DNA of 64,000 nt from Eledone cirrhosa (taxonomy: Eukaryota > Mollusca > Cephalopoda > Octopoda > Eledonidae). Each line of letters opens with the position of its first letter. Position 1 is the first letter of the stretch. Below the pieces are notes generated by a model, which searched no databases, was not told the DNA's origin, and saw only the letters and a program-made list of their open reading frames with translations. The stretch lies in contig OZ024742.1 in the NCBI GenBank assembly GCA_964016885.1, positions 3,861,275 through 3,925,274 on the forward strand, in the 5' to 3' direction. The translations under genes and the position numbers were made by a program. This document shows, in pieces, positions 1-14,617 of this stretch.

Positions 1-120
1 CACCATCAACCGTCAAGCACCATCAACTGTCAGACACCATCAACTGTCAGACACCATCAACCGTCAGACACCATCAATTGTCGGACACCATCAACTGTCA
101 GACACCATCAACCGTCAGAC
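1..120 (+). repeat. Array entry, partial block
   Basis: This is about seven 17-bp monomers, starting mid-unit at the window edge. It includes one GTCAAGCACC variant and two CAATTGTC/CAACTGTC alternations. It resembles the sequence just before the second 1,324-bp copy but is too short to assign to a block. Confidence 0.85.
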
Positions 121-1444
121 ACCATCAATTGTCGGACACCATCAACTGTCAGACACCATCAACAGTCAGACACCATCATCTGTCAGACACCATCAACCAT
201 CAGACACAATCAACTCTCGGGCACCAACAGCCGTCAGACACCATCAACTGTCAGACACCATCAACCGTCAGACACAATCAACTGTCGGGTACCATCAACT
301 GTCAGACGCCATCAACTGTCAGACACCATCAACCGTCAGACACCATCAAGCGTCAGACACCATCAACTGTCAGACACCATCAACTGTCAGACACCATCAA
401 CCATAAGACACCATCAAATGTCGGCCAACATCAACCGTCTGACACCATCAACTGTCAGACACCATCAACCGTCAGACACCATCAACTGTCAGACACCATG
501 AACTGTCAGGCACCATCAACCGTCAGACACCATCAACTGTCAGACCCCATCAACTGTCAGACACCATCAACTGTCAGATACCATCAACCGTCAAGCACCA
601 TCAACTGTAAGACACCATCAACCGTCAGACACCATCAACTGTCAGACACCATCAACTGTCAGACACAATCAACCGTCAGACACCATCAACTGTCAGACAC
701 CATCAACTGTCAGACACCATCAACTGTCAGACACCATCAACCGTCAAACACCATCAACTGTCAGACACCATCAAATGTCAGACACCATCAACTGTCAGAC
801 ACCATCAACCATCAGACACAATCAACTGTCAGACACCATCAACCGTCAAGCACCATCAACTGTCAGACACCATCAACCGCCAGACACAATCAAATGTCAG
901 ACACCATCAACCATCAGACCATCAACTGTCAGACACCATCAACTGTCAGACACCATCAACCGTCAAGCACCATCAACTGTCAGACACCATCAACCGTCAG
1001 ACACCATCAACTGTCAGACACCATCAACTGTCAGACACCATCAACCGTCAGACACCATCAACCGTCATACACCATCAACTGTCAGACACCAACAACTGTC
1101 AGACACCATCAACCGTTAGACACACTCAACTGTCAGACACCATCAACTGTCAGACACCATCAATTGTCAGACACCATCAACCGTCAGACACCATCAACCG
1201 ACAGACACCATCAACTGTCAGACCGCATCAACTGTCAGACACCATCAACTGTCCGACACCATCAATTGTCAGACCCCATCAACCGTCAGACACCATCAAC
1301 TGTCAGACACCATCAACTGTCAGACACCATCAACTGTCAGACACCATCAACCGTCAGACATCATCAACCGTCAGACACCATCAAACGTCAGACACCATAA
1401 ACCGTCAGACACGATCAACCGTCAGACACCATCAACCGTCAGAC
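121..1444 (+). repeat. Higher-order repeat a, copy 1 (1,324 bp)
   Basis: This is a block of about 78 monomers repeated immediately downstream at an offset of 1,324 bp. Shared fingerprints are CATCATCTGTC near 177, CTCTCGGGCACC near 213, GTCTGACACC near 437, a CATGAACTG monomer near 498, a 15-bp monomer near 911 and CATAAACCG near 1396. The unit is 78 x 17 minus 2, and the 2-bp shortfall is explained by the 15-bp monomer. About a dozen base differences from copy 2 are visible, including CCGTTAG near 1112 against CCGTCAG, so identity is about 99%. Confidence 0.9.
904..920 (+). repeat. 15-bp truncated monomer (marker)
   Basis: Here CAACCATCAGACC runs straight into ATCAAC, so the normal CAGACACCATC is shortened by 2 bp. 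The same lesion is at about 2228-2244, exactly 1,324 bp downstream. It therefore arose before the block duplicated. I saw it nowhere else in the window, so it marks this block. Confidence 0.85.
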
Positions 1445-2769
1445 ACCATCAATTGTCGGACACCATCAACTGTCAGACACCATCAACAGTCAGACACCAT
1501 CATCTGTCAGACACCATCAACCATCAGACACAATCAACTCTCGGGCACCAACAACCGTCAGACACCATCAACTGTCAGACACCATCAACCGTCAGACACA
1601 ATCAACTGTTGGGTACCATCAACTGTCAGACGCCATCAACTGTCAGACACCATCAACCGTCAGACACCATCAAGCGTCAGACACCATCAACTGTCAGACA
1701 CCATCAACTGTCAGACACCATCAACCATAAGACACCATCAAATGTCGGCCACCATCAACCGTCTGACACCATCAACTGTCAGACACCATCAACCGTCAGA
1801 CACCATCAACTGTCAGACACCATGAACTGTCAGACACCATCAACCGTCAGACACCATCAACTGTCAGACACCATCAACTGTCAGACACCATCAACTGTCA
1901 GATACCATCAACCGTCAAGCACCATCAACTGTAAGACACCATCAACCGTCAGACACCATCAACTGTCAGACACCATCAACTGTCAGACACCATCAACCGT
2001 CAGACACCATCAACTGTCAGACACCATCAACTGTCAGACACCATCAACTGTCAGACACCTTCAACCGTCAAACACCATCAACTGTCAGACACCATCAAAT
2101 GTCAGACACCATCAACTGTCAGACACCATCAACCATCAGACACAATCAACTGTCAGACACCATCAACCGTCAAGCACCATCAACTGTCAGACACCATCAA
2201 CCGCCAGACACAATCAAATGTCAGACACCATCAACCATCAGACCATCAACTGTCAGACACCATCAACTGTCAGACACCATCAACCGTCAAGCACCATCAA
2301 CTGTCAGACACCATCAACCGTCAGACACCATCAACTGTCAGACACCATCAACTGTCAGACACCATCAACCGTCAGACACCATCAACCGTCATACACCATC
2401 AACTGTCAGACACCATCAACTGTCAGACACCATCAACCGTCAGACACACTCAACTGTCAGACACCATCAACTGTCAGACACCAATCAATTGTCAGACACC
2501 ATCAACCGTCAGACACCATCAACCGACAGACACCATCAACTGTCAGACCGCATCAACTGTCAGACACCATCAACTGTCCGACACCATCAATTGTCAGACC
2601 CCATCAACCGTCAGACACCATCAACTGACAGACACCATCAACTGTCAGACACCATCAACTGTCAGACACCATCAACCGTCAGACATCATCAACCGTCAGA
2701 CACCATCAAACGTCAGACACCATAAACCGTCAGACACGATCAACCGTCAGACACGATCAACCGTCAGAC
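1445..2769 (+). repeat. Higher-order repeat a, copy 2
   Basis: This is the second copy of the 1,324-bp block. It carries the same variant order as copy 1, with private changes: GTTGGGTACC near 1609, CACCTTCAACC near 2057, CAACTGACAG near 2629, and a single added A (GACACCAATCAATTG) near 2482 that moves later landmarks to an offset of 1,325. The private changes show that the copies have diverged since duplication. Confidence 0.9.
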
Positions 2770-4179
2770 ACCATCAACTGTCAGACACCATCAACCGTCT
2801 AGCACCATCAACTGTCGGACACCATCAACTGTCAGACACCATCAACTGTTGGACACCATCAACCGTCAGATACCATCAACAGTCAGACACCATCAACAGT
2901 CAAACACCATCAACTGTCAGAAACCATCAACCGTCAGACGCCATCAACCGTCAGACACCATCAACCGTCAGATACCATCAACCGTCAGACACCATCAACT
3001 GTCAGACACCATCAATTGTCAGACACCACCATCAACCGTCAGATATCATCAACTGTCCGACACTATCAACAGTCAGACACCATCAACTGTCAGACACCAT
3101 CAATTGTCAGACACCATCAACCGTCAGACACCATCAACCGTCAGATACCATTAACTGTCAGACACCATCAACAGTCAGACACCATCAACTGTCAGACACC
3201 ATCAATTGTCAGACACCATCAACCGTCAGACACCATCAACTGTCAGACACCATCAACTGTCAGACACCATCAACTGTCAGACACCATCAACAGTCAGACA
3301 TCATCAACTGTCAGACACCATCAACTGTCAGACACCATCAACAGTCAGACATCATCAACTGTCAGACACCATCAACTGTCAGACACCATCAACCGTCAGA
3401 CACCATCAACTGTCAGACACCATCAACCGTCAAGCACCATCAACTGTCAGACACCATCAACTGTCAGACAGCATCAACTGTCAGACACCATCAACTGTCG
3501 GACACCATCAACCGTCAGACACCATCAACTGTCAGACACCATCAACTGTCAGACACCATCAACCGTCGGACACCATCAAACGACAGACACCATCAACTGT
3601 CAGACCGCATCAACTGTCAGACACCATCAACCGTCAGACACCATCAACCGTCAGACACCATCAACCGTCAGACACCATCAACCGTCAGACACCATCAACT
3701 GTCAGACACCATCAACTGTCGGACACCATCAACCGTCAGACACCATCAACTGTCAGACACCATCAACTGTCAGACACCATCAACCGTCAAGCACCATCAA
3801 CTGTCAGACACCATCAACCGTCAGACACCATCAACTGTCAGACACCATCAACTGTCGGACACCATCAACCGTCAGACACCATCAACTGTCAGACACCAAC
3901 AACTGTCAGACACCATCAACCGTCAGACACCATCAACCGACAGACACCATCAACTGTCAGACCGCATCAACTGTCAGACACCATCAACCGTCAGATACCA
4001 TCAACCGTCAGACACCATCAACCGTCAGACACCATCAACCGTCAGACAACATCAACTGTCAGACACCATCAACTGTCAGACACCATCAACTGTCAGACAC
4101 CATCAACCGTCAGACACCATCAACTGTCAGACACCGTCAACCGTCAGACACCATCAACCGTCAGACACCATCAACTGTC
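2770..4179 (+). repeat. Linking segment, unpaired mosaic of monomers
   Basis: This is continuous 17-bp monomers without a clean full-length partner in the window. The left part (about 2830-3450) has the CAGATACC, CAACAGTCAG, CAGACGCC and CAGACATC order that resembles block A around 6170-6800. The right part (about 3450-4180) alternates CTG and CCG monomers with CAACCGACAG plus CAGACCGCATC pairs. A 20-bp monomer with an added triplet (GACACCACCATC) lies at about 3021-3040. Confidence 0.8.
3021..3040 (+). repeat. 20-bp monomer with 3-bp insertion
   Basis: GACACCACCATCAACC replaces the usual GACACCATCAACC, which adds three bases. It looks like slippage of ACC. I found no second instance in the window. 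Confidence 0.75.
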
Positions 4180-7100
4180 AGACACCATCAACCGTCAGAC
4201 ACCATCAACTGTCAGACACCATCAACCGTCAGACATCATCAACCGTCAGACACCATCAAACGTCAGACACCATCAACCGACAGACACCATCAACTGTCAG
4301 ACCGCATCAACTGTCAGACACCATCAACTGTCAGACACCATCAATGGTCAGACCCCATCAACCGTCAGACACCATCAACTGTCAGACACCATCAACTGCC
4401 AGACACCATCAACAGTCAGACACCATCAACTGTCAGACACCATCAACTGTCAGACACCATCAACCGTCAGACATCATCAACCGTCAGACACCATCAAACG
4501 TCAGACACCATCAACCGTCAGACACGATCAAACGTCAGACACCATCAACTGACAGACACCATCAACTGTCAGACACCATCAACCGTCAAGCACCATCAAC
4601 TGTCAGACACCATCAACTGTCAGACACCATCAACTGTCCGACACCATCAACCATGAGACACCATCAACTGTCTGACACCATCAACCGTCTAAGCACAATC
4701 AACTGTCAGACACCATCAACTGTCAGACACCATCAACCGTCGGACACCATCAACCGACAGACACCATCAACTGTTAGACCGCATCAACTGTCAGACACCA
4801 TCAACCGTCAGACACCATCAACCGTCAGACACCATCAACCGTCAGACACAATCAACCGTCAGACACCATCAACTGTCAGACTCCATCAACTGTCAGACAC
4901 CATCAACCGTCAGACTCCATCAACCGTCAGACACCATCAACCGTCAGACACCATCAACCGTCAGACACCATCAACTGTCAGACTCCATCAACTGTCAGAC
5001 ACCATCAACCGTCAAGCACCATCAACTGTCAGACACCATCAACCGTCAGACACCATCAACTGTCAGACACCATCAACTGTCGGACACCATCAACCGTCAG
5101 ACACCATCAACTGTCAGACACCATCAACTGTCAGACACCATCAACCGTCAAGCACCATCAACTGTCAGACACCATCAACCGTCAGACACCATCAACTGTC
5201 AGACACCATCAACTGTCGGACACCATCAACCGTCAGACACCATCAACTGTCAGACACCAACAACTGTCAGACACCATCAACCGTAAGACACCATCAACCG
5301 TCAGACACCATCAACTGTCAGACACCATCAACCGTCAGACACCATCAACTGTCAGACACCATCAACCGTCAGACACCATCAACTGTCAGACACCATCAAC
5401 CGTCAGACACCATCAACTGTCAGACACCATCAACCGTCAGACATCATCGACCGTCAGACACCATCAAATGTCAGACACCATCAACCGACAGACACCATCA
5501 ACTGTCAGACCGCATCAACTGTCAGACACCATCAACTGTCAGACCCCATCAACCGTCAGACACCATCAACTGTCAGACACCATCAACTGCCAGACACCAT
5601 CAACCGACAGACACCATCAACTGTCAGACCGCATCAACTGTCAGACACCATCAACCGTCAGACATCATCAACCGTCAGACACCATCAAACGTCAGACACC
5701 ATCAACCGTCAGACACGATCAAACGTCAGACACCATCAACTGACAGACACCATCAACTGTCAGACACCATCAACCGTCAAGCACCATCAACTGTCAGACA
5801 CCATCAACTGTCAGACACCATCAACTGTCCGACACCATCAACCATCAGACACCATCAACTGTCGGACACCATCAACTGTCGGACACCATCAACCGTCAGA
5901 TACCATCAACTGTCAGACACCATCAACTGTCAGACACCATCAACTGTCGGACACCATCAACCGTCAGATACCATCAACTGTCAGACACCATCAACCGTCA
6001 AGCACCATCAACTGTCAGACACCATCAACTGTCAGACACCATCAACTGTCAGACACCATCAACCATCTTACACCATCAACTGTCGGACACCATCAACCTT
6101 CTAAGCACCATCAACTGTCGGCCACCATCAACTGTCAGACACCATCAACTGTCGGACACCATCAACCGTCAGATGCCATCAACTGTCAGACACCATCAAC
6201 AGACAAACACCATCAACTGTCAGACACCATCAACCGTCAGACGCCATCAACCGTCAGACACCATCAACCGTCAGATACCATCAACTGTCAGACACCATCA
6301 ACAGTCAGACACCATCAACTGTCAGACACCATCAATTGTCAGACACCATGAACCGTCAGACACCATCAACCGTCAGATACCATCAACTGTCAGACACTAT
6401 CAACAGTCAGACACCATCAACTGTCAGACACCATCAATTGTCAGACACCATCAACCGTCAGACACCTTCAACCGTCAGATACCATCAACTGTCAGACACC
6501 ATCAACAGTCAGACACCATCAACTGTCAGACACCATCAATTGTCAGACACCATCAACCGTCAGACACCATCAACTGTCAGACACCATCAACTGTCAGACA
6601 CCATCAACAGTCAGACATCATCAACTGTCAGACACCATCAACTGTCAGACACCATCAACCGTCAGACATCATCAACCGTCAGACACCATCAACTGTCAGA
6701 CACCTTCAACCGTCAGACACCATCAACTGTCAGACACCATCAACTATCAGACACCATCAACCGTCAGACACCATCAGCTGTCAGACACCATCAACCGTCA
6801 AGCACCATCAACTGTCAGACACCATCAACTGTCAGACACCATCAACTGTCAGACACCATCAACTGTCGGACACCATCAACCGTCAGACACCATCAACTGT
6901 CAGACACCATCAACTGTCAGACCGCATCAACTGTCGGACACCATCAACCGTCAGACACCATCAACCGTCAGACTCCATCAACTGTCAGACACCATCAACC
7001 GTCAAGCACCATCAATTGTCGGACACCATCAACCGTCAGACACCATCAACTGTCAGACACCAACAACTGTCGGACACCATCAACCGTCAAACACCATCAA

Positions 7101-8084
7101 CTGTCAGACACCATCAACTGTCAGACACCATCAACCGTCAGCACCATCAACTGTCAGACACCATCAACCGTCAGACACCATCAACTGTCAGACACCATCA
7201 ACTGTCGGACACCATCAACCGTCAGACACCATCAACTGTCAGACACCAACAACTGTCAGACACCATCAACCGTCAGACACCATCAACCGACAGACACCAA
7301 CAACTGTCAGACCGCATCAACTGTCAGACACCATCAACCGTCAGATACCATCAACCGTCAGACACCATCAACCGTCAGACACCATCAACTGTCAGACACC
7401 ATCAACTGTCAGACACCATCAACCGTCAGACACCATCAACTGTCAGCCACCATCAACCGTCAGACACCATCAACTGTCAGACACCATCAACCGTCAGACA
7501 CCATCAACTGTCAGACACCATAAACTGTCAGACACCATCAACTGTCAGACACCATCAACCGTCAAGCACCATCAACTGTCAGACACCATCAACTGTCAGA
7601 CACCATCAACTGTCAGACACCATCAACCATCAGACACCATCAACTGTCGGACACCATCAACCGTCTAAGCACCATCAACTGTCGGACACCATCAACTGTT
7701 AGACACCATCAACTGTCGGACACCATCAACCGTCAGATACCATCAACTGTCAGACACCATCAACAGTCAGATAACATCAACTGTCAGACACCATCAACCG
7801 TCAGACGCCATCAACCGTCAGATACCATCAACTGTCAGACACCATCAACAGTCAGACACCATCAACTATCAGACACCGTCAATTGTCAGACACCATCAAC
7901 CGTCAGACACCATCAACCGTCAGATACCATCAACTGTCAGACACTATCAACAGTCAGACACCATCAACTGTCAGACACCATCAATTGTCAGACACCATCA
8001 ACCGTCAGACACCATCAACTGTCAGACACCATCAACTGTCGGACACCATCAACCGTCAGACACCATCAACTGTCAGACACCATC
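4180..8084 (+). repeat. Block A, copy 1
   Basis: This block recurs from about 19,763 at an offset of 15,583 bp. Shared marks are TCAATGGTCAGACCCC near 4341 and 19,924, GTCTAAGCACAATC near 4687 and 20,270, CATCTTACACC near 6063 and 21,646, CTTCTAAGCACC near 6099, CAGATGCCATC near 6171 and 21,754, and CATGAACCG near 6349 and 21,932. Within it, 6173-8084 also matches about 16,585-18,500 at an offset of 10,412. A 16-bp monomer (GTCAGCACC) sits near 7137. Confidence 0.87.
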
Positions 8085-10841
8085 AACTGTCAGACACCAT
8101 CAACAGTCAGACACCATCAACCGACAGACACCATCAACTGTCAGACACCATCAACTGCCAGACACCATCAACAGTCAGACACCATCAACTGTCAGACACC
8201 ATCAACTGTCAGACACCATCAACCGTCAGACATCATCAACCGTCAGACACCATCAAACGTCAGACACCATCAACCGTCAGACACGATCAAACGTCAGACA
8301 CCATCAACTGACAGACACCATCAACTATCAGACACCATCAACCGTCAAGCACCATCAACTGTCAGACACCATCAACTGTCAGACACTATCAACTGTCCGA
8401 CACCATCAACCATCAGACACCATCAACTGTCGGACACCATCAACCGTCTAAGCACAATCAACTGTCAGACACCATCAACTGTCAGACACCATCAACCGTC
8501 GGACACCATCAACCGACAGACACCATCAACTGTCAGACCGCATCAACTGTCAGACACCATCAACCGTCAGACATCATCAACCGTCAGACACCATCAACCG
8601 TCAGACACCATCAACCGTCAGACACCATCAACTGTCAGACTCCATCAACTGTCAGACACCATCAACCGTCAGACTCCATCAACCGTCAGACACCATCAAC
8701 CGTCGGACACCATCAACCGTCAGACACCATCAACTGTCAGACTCCATCAACTGTCAGACACCATCAACCGTCAAGCACCATCAACTGTCAGACACCATCA
8801 ACCGTCAGACACCATCAACTGTCAGACACCATCAACTGTCAGACACCATCAACCGTCAAGCACCATCAACTGTCAGACACCATCAACCGTCAGACACCAT
8901 CAACTGTCAGACACCATCAACTGTCGGACACCATCAACCGTCAGACACCATCAACTGTCAGACACCAACAACGGTCAGACACCATCAACCGTCAGACACC
9001 ATCAACCGACAGACACCATCAACTGTCAGACCGCATCAACTGTCAGACACCATCATCCGTCAGATACCATCAACCGTCAGACACCATCAACCGTCAGACA
9101 CCATCAACCGTCAGACAACATCAACTGTCAGACACCATCAACTGTCCGACACCATCAACTGTCAGACACCATATACCGTCAGACACCAACAACTGTCAGA
9201 CACCATCAACCGTCAGACACCATCAACTGTCAGACACCATCAACCGTCAGACACCATCAACTGTCAGACACCATCAACCGTCAGACATCATCAACCGTCA
9301 GACACCATCAAACGTCAGACACCATCAACCGACAGACACCATCAACTGTCAGACCGCATCAACTGTCAGACACCATCAACTGTCAGACACCATCAATTGT
9401 CAGACCCCCATCAACCGTCAGACACCATCAACTGTCAGACACCATCAACTGCCAGACACCATCAACAGTCAGACACCATCAACTGTCAGACACCATCAAC
9501 TGTCAGACACCATCAACCGTCAGACATCATCAACCGTCAGACACCATCAAACGTCATACACCATCAACCGTCAGACACGATCAAACGTCAGACACCATCA
9601 ACTGACAGACACCATCAACTGTCAGACACCATTAACCGTCAAGCACCATCAACTGTCAGACACCATCAACTGTCAGACACCATCAACTGTCCGACACCAT
9701 CAACCATCAGACACCATCAACTGTCGGACACCATCAACTGTCGGACACCATCAACCGTCAGATACCATCAACTGTCAGACACCATCAACCGTCAGATACC
9801 ATCAACTGTCAGACACCATCAACCGTCAAGCACCATCAACTGTCAGACACCATCAACTGTCAGACACCATCAACTGTCAGACACCATCAACCATCTGACA
9901 CCATCAACTGTCGGACACCATCAACTGTCGGACACCATCAGCCTTCTAAGCACCATCAACTGTCGGCCACCATCAACTGTCAGAAACCATCAACTGTCGG
10001 ACATCATCAACCGTCAGATGCCATCAACTGTCAGACACCATCAACAGACAAACACCATCAACTGTCAGACACCATCAACCGTCAGACGCCATCAACCGTC
10101 AGACACCATCAACCGTCAGATACCATCAACTGTCAGACACCATCAACAGTCAGACACCATCAACTGTCAGACACCATCAATTGTCAGACACCATGAACCG
10201 TCAGACACCATCAACCGTCAGATACCATCAACTGTCAGACACTATCAACAGTCAGACACCATCAACTGTCAGACACCATCAATTGTCAGACACCATCAAC
10301 CGTCAGACACCATCAACCGTCAGATACCATCAACTGTCAGACACCATCAACAGTCAGACACCATCAACTGTCAGACACCATCAATTGTCTGACACCATCA
10401 ACCGTCAGACACCATCAACTGTCAGACACCATCAACTGTCAGACACCATCAACAGTCAGACATCATCAACTGTCAGACACCATCAACTGTCAGACACCAT
10501 CAACCGTCAGACATCATCAACCGTCAGACACCATCAACTGTCAGACACCTTCAACCGTCAGACACCATCAACTGTCAGACACCATCAACTATCAGACACC
10601 ATCAACCGTCAGACACCATCAACTGTCAGACACCATCAACCGTCAAGCACCATCAACTGTCAGACACTATCAACTGTCAGACACCATCAACTGTCAGACA
10701 CCATCAACTGTCGGACACCATCAACCGTCAGACACCATCAACTGTCAGACACCATCAACTGTCAGACCGCATCAACTGTCGGACACCATCAACCGTCAGA
10801 CACCATCAACCGTCAGACTCCATCAACTGTCAGACACCATC
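8085..10841 (+). repeat. Block B, copy 1 (2,757-bp unit)
   Basis: This is the first half of a clean tandem duplication. Fingerprints in order are CAACAGTCAG followed by CAACCGACAG near 8104, GTCTAAGCACAATC near 8446, ATATACCGTC at 9171, GACCCCCATC near 9403, CTTCTAAGCACC near 9942, CAGATGCC near 10,015, CATGAACCG near 10,194, and CACCTTCAACC near 10,548. The unit is 162 x 17 plus 3, and exactly three 18-bp monomers are present (near 8446, 9403 and 9942), which accounts for the remainder. Confidence 0.92.
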
Positions 10842-13598
10842 AACTGTCAGACACCATCAACAGTCAGACACCATCAACCGACAGACACCATCAACTGTCA
10901 GACACCATCAACTGCCAGACACCATCAACAGTCAGACACCATCAACTGTCAGACACCATCAACTGTCAGACACCATCAACCGTCAGACATCATCAACCGT
11001 CAGACACCATCAAACGTCAGACACCATCAACCGTCAGACACGATCAAACGTCAGACACCATCAACTGACAGACACCATCAACTATCAGACACCATCAACC
11101 GTCAAGCACCATCAACTGTCAGACACCATCAACTGTCAGACACTATCAACTGTCCGACACCATCAACCATCAGACACCATCAACTGTCGGACACCATCAA
11201 CCGTCTAAGCACAATCAACTGTCAGACACCATCAACTGTCAGACACCATCAACCGTCGGACACCATCAACCGACAGACACCATCAACTGTCAGACCGCAT
11301 CAACTGTCAGACACCATCAACCGTCAGACATCATCAACCGTCAGACACCATCAACCGTCAGACACCATCAACCGTCAGACACCATCAACTGTCAGACTCC
11401 ATCAACTGTCAGACACCATCAACCGTCAGACTCCATCAACCGTCAGACACCATCAACCGTCGGACACCATCAACCGTCAGACACCATCAACTGTCAGACT
11501 CCATCAACTGTCAGACACCATCAACCGTCAAGCACCATCAACTGTCAGACACCATCAACCGTCAGACACCATCAACTGTCAGACACCATCAACTGTCAGA
11601 CACCATCAACCGTCAAGCACCATCAACTGTCAGACACCATCAACCGTCAGACACCATCAACTGTCAGACACCATCAACTGTCGGACACCATCAACCGTCA
11701 GACACCATCAACTGTCAGACACCAACAACGGTCAGACACCATCAACCGTCAGACACCATCAACCGACAGACACCATCAACTGTCAGACCGCATCAACTGT
11801 CAGACACCATCATCCGTCAGATACCATCAACCGTCAGACACCATCAACCGTCAGACACCATCAACCGTCAGACAACATCAACTGTCAGACACCATCAACT
11901 GTCCGACACCATCAACTGTCAGACACCATATACCGTCAGACACCAACAACTGTCAGACACCATCAACCGTCAGACACCATCAACTGTCAGACACCATCAA
12001 CCGTCAGACACCATCAACTGTCAGACACCATCAACCGTCAGACATCATCAACCGTCAGACACCATCAAACGTCAGACACCATCAACCGACAGACACCATC
12101 AACTGTCAGACCGCATCAACTGTCAGACACCATCAACTGTCAGACACCATCAATTGTCAGACCCCCATCAACCGTCAGACACCATCAACTGTCAGACACC
12201 ATCAACTGCCAGACACCATCAACAGTCAGACACCATCAACTGTCAGACACCATCAACTGTCAGACACCATCAACCGTCAGACATCATCAACCGTCAGACA
12301 CCATCAAACGTCATACACCATCAACCGTCAGACACGATCAAACGTCAGACACCATCAACTGACAGACACCATCAACTGTCAGACACCATTAACCGTCAAG
12401 CACCATCAACTGTCAGACACCATCAACTGTCAGACACCATCAACTGTCCGACACCATCAACCATCAGACACCATCAACTGTCGGACACCATCAACTGTCG
12501 GACACCATCAACCGTCAGATACCATCAACTGTCAGACACCATCAACCGTCAGATACCATCAACTGTCAGACACCATCAACCGTCAAGCACCATCAACTGT
12601 CAGACACCATCAACTGTCAGACACCATCAACTGTCAGACACCATCAACCATCTGACACCATCAACTGTCGGACACCATCAACTGTCGGACACCATCAGCC
12701 TTCTAAGCACCATCAACTGTCGGCCACCATCAACTGTCAGAAACCATCAACTGTCGGACATCATCAACCGTCAGATGCCATCAACTGTCAGACACCATCA
12801 ACAGACAAACACCATCAACTGTCAGACACCATCAACCGTCAGACGCCATCAACCGTCAGACACCATCAACCGTCAGATACCATCAACTGTCAGACACCAT
12901 CAACAGTCAGACACCATCAACTGTCAGACACCATCAATTGTCAGACACCATGAACCGTCAGACACCATCAACCGTCAGATACCATCAACTGTCAGACACT
13001 ATCAACAGTCAGACACCATCAACTGTCAGACACCATCAATTGTCAGACACCATCAACCGTCAGACACCATCAACCGTCAGATACCATCAACTGTCAGACA
13101 CCATCAACAGTCAGACACCATCAACTGTCAGACACCATCAATTGTCTGACACCATCAACCGTCAGACACCATCAACTGTCAGACACCATCAACTGTCAGA
13201 CACCATCAACAGTCAGACATCATCAACTGTCAGACACCATCAACTGTCAGACACCATCAACCGTCAGACATCATCAACCGTCAGACACCATCAACTGTCA
13301 GACACCTTCAACCGTCAGACACCATCAACTGTCAGACACCATCAACTATCAGACACCATCAACCGTCAGACACCATCAACTGTCAGACACCATCAACCGT
13401 CAAGCACCATCAACTGTCAGACACTATCAACTGTCAGACACCATCAACTGTCAGACACCATCAACTGTCGGACACCATCAACCGTCAGACACCATCAACT
13501 GTCAGACACCATCAACTGTCAGACCGCATCAACTGTCGGACACCATCAACCGTCAGACACCATCAACCGTCAGACTCCATCAACTGTCAGACACCATC
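10842..13598 (+). repeat. Block B, copy 2 (2,757-bp unit)
   Basis: This copy repeats 8085-10841 with landmarks displaced by exactly 2,757 bp, for example ATATACCGTC at 11,928, GACCCCCATC near 12,160 and CATGAACCG near 12,951. The long stretches I compared by eye show no difference from copy 1. After about 13,590 the sequence departs from the start of a third copy (CCGTCAAGCACC instead of CTGTCAGACACC). Confidence 0.92.
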
Positions 13599-14617
13599 AA
13601 CCGTCAAGCACCATCAATTGTCGGACACCATCAACCGTCAGACACCATCAACTGTCAGACACCATCAACTGTCGGACACCATCAACCGTCAAACACCATC
13701 AACTGTCAGACACCATCAACTGTCAGACACCATCAACCGTCAGCACCATCAACTGTCAGACACCATCAACCGTCAGACACCATCAACTGTCAGACACCAT
13801 CAACTGTCGGACACCATCAACCGTCAGACACCATCAACTGTCAGACACCAACAACTGTCAGACACCATCAACCGTCAGACACCATCAACCGACAGACACC
13901 ATCAACTGTCAGACCGCATCAACTGTCAGACACCATCAACCGTCAGATACCATCAACCGTCAGATAACATCAACTGTCAGACACCATCAACCGTCAGACG
14001 CCATCAACCGTCAGATACCATCAACTGTCAGACACCATCAACTGTCGGACACCATCAACCGTCAGACACCATCAACTGTCAGACACCAACAACTGTCAGA
14101 CACCATCAACCGTCAGACACCATCAACCGACAGACACCATCAACTGTCAGACCGCATCAACTGTCAGACACCATCAACCGTCAGACACCATTAACAGTCA
14201 GATAACATCAACTGTCAGACACCATCAACCGTCAGACGCCATCAACCGTCAGATACCATCAACTGTCAGACACCATCAACAGTCAGACACCATCAACTAT
14301 CAGACACCGTCAATTGTCAGACACCATCAACCGTCAGACACCATCAACCGTCAGATACCATCAACTGTCAGACACCATCAACAGTCAGACACCATCAACT
14401 ATCAGACACCGTCAATTGTCAGACACCATCAACCGTCAGACACCATCAACCGTCAGATACCATCAACTGTCAGACACTATCAACAGTCAGACACCATCAA
14501 CTGTCAGACACCATCAATTGTCAAACACCATCAACCGTCAGACACCATCAACTGTCAGACACCATCAACTGTCGGACACCATCAACCGTCAGACACCATC
14601 AACTGTCAGACACCATC
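13599..14617 (+). repeat. Patchwork between block B copies
   Basis: The first part (to about 13,950) has the same order as about 17,408-17,760, including the 16-bp GTCAGCACC monomer near 13,739. A breakpoint at about 13,960 then introduces CAGATAACATC, which recurs at 14,199 (238 bp, 14 monomers, downstream). The right part contains a local 102-bp duplication. This stretch shows the most small-scale rearrangement in the left third of the window. Confidence 0.82.
14248..14451 (+). repeat. Local 102-bp (6-monomer) tandem duplication
   Basis: GTCAGATACC begins at 14,248, 14,350 and 14,452, each 102 bp apart. The distinctive ACCGTCAATTG lies near 14,307 and 14,409. The first two units are near-identical. 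The third follows the same start but has CACTATCAACAG in place of CACCATCAACAG. Confidence 0.85.

Noticed and set aside
200..225. CENP-B box, because the monomer is 17 bp and CTCTCGGGCACC has CGGG
   Set aside because: The box needs TTCG near its start and CGGG near its end with fixed spacing. The consensus has neither, and this variant lacks the TTCG part.
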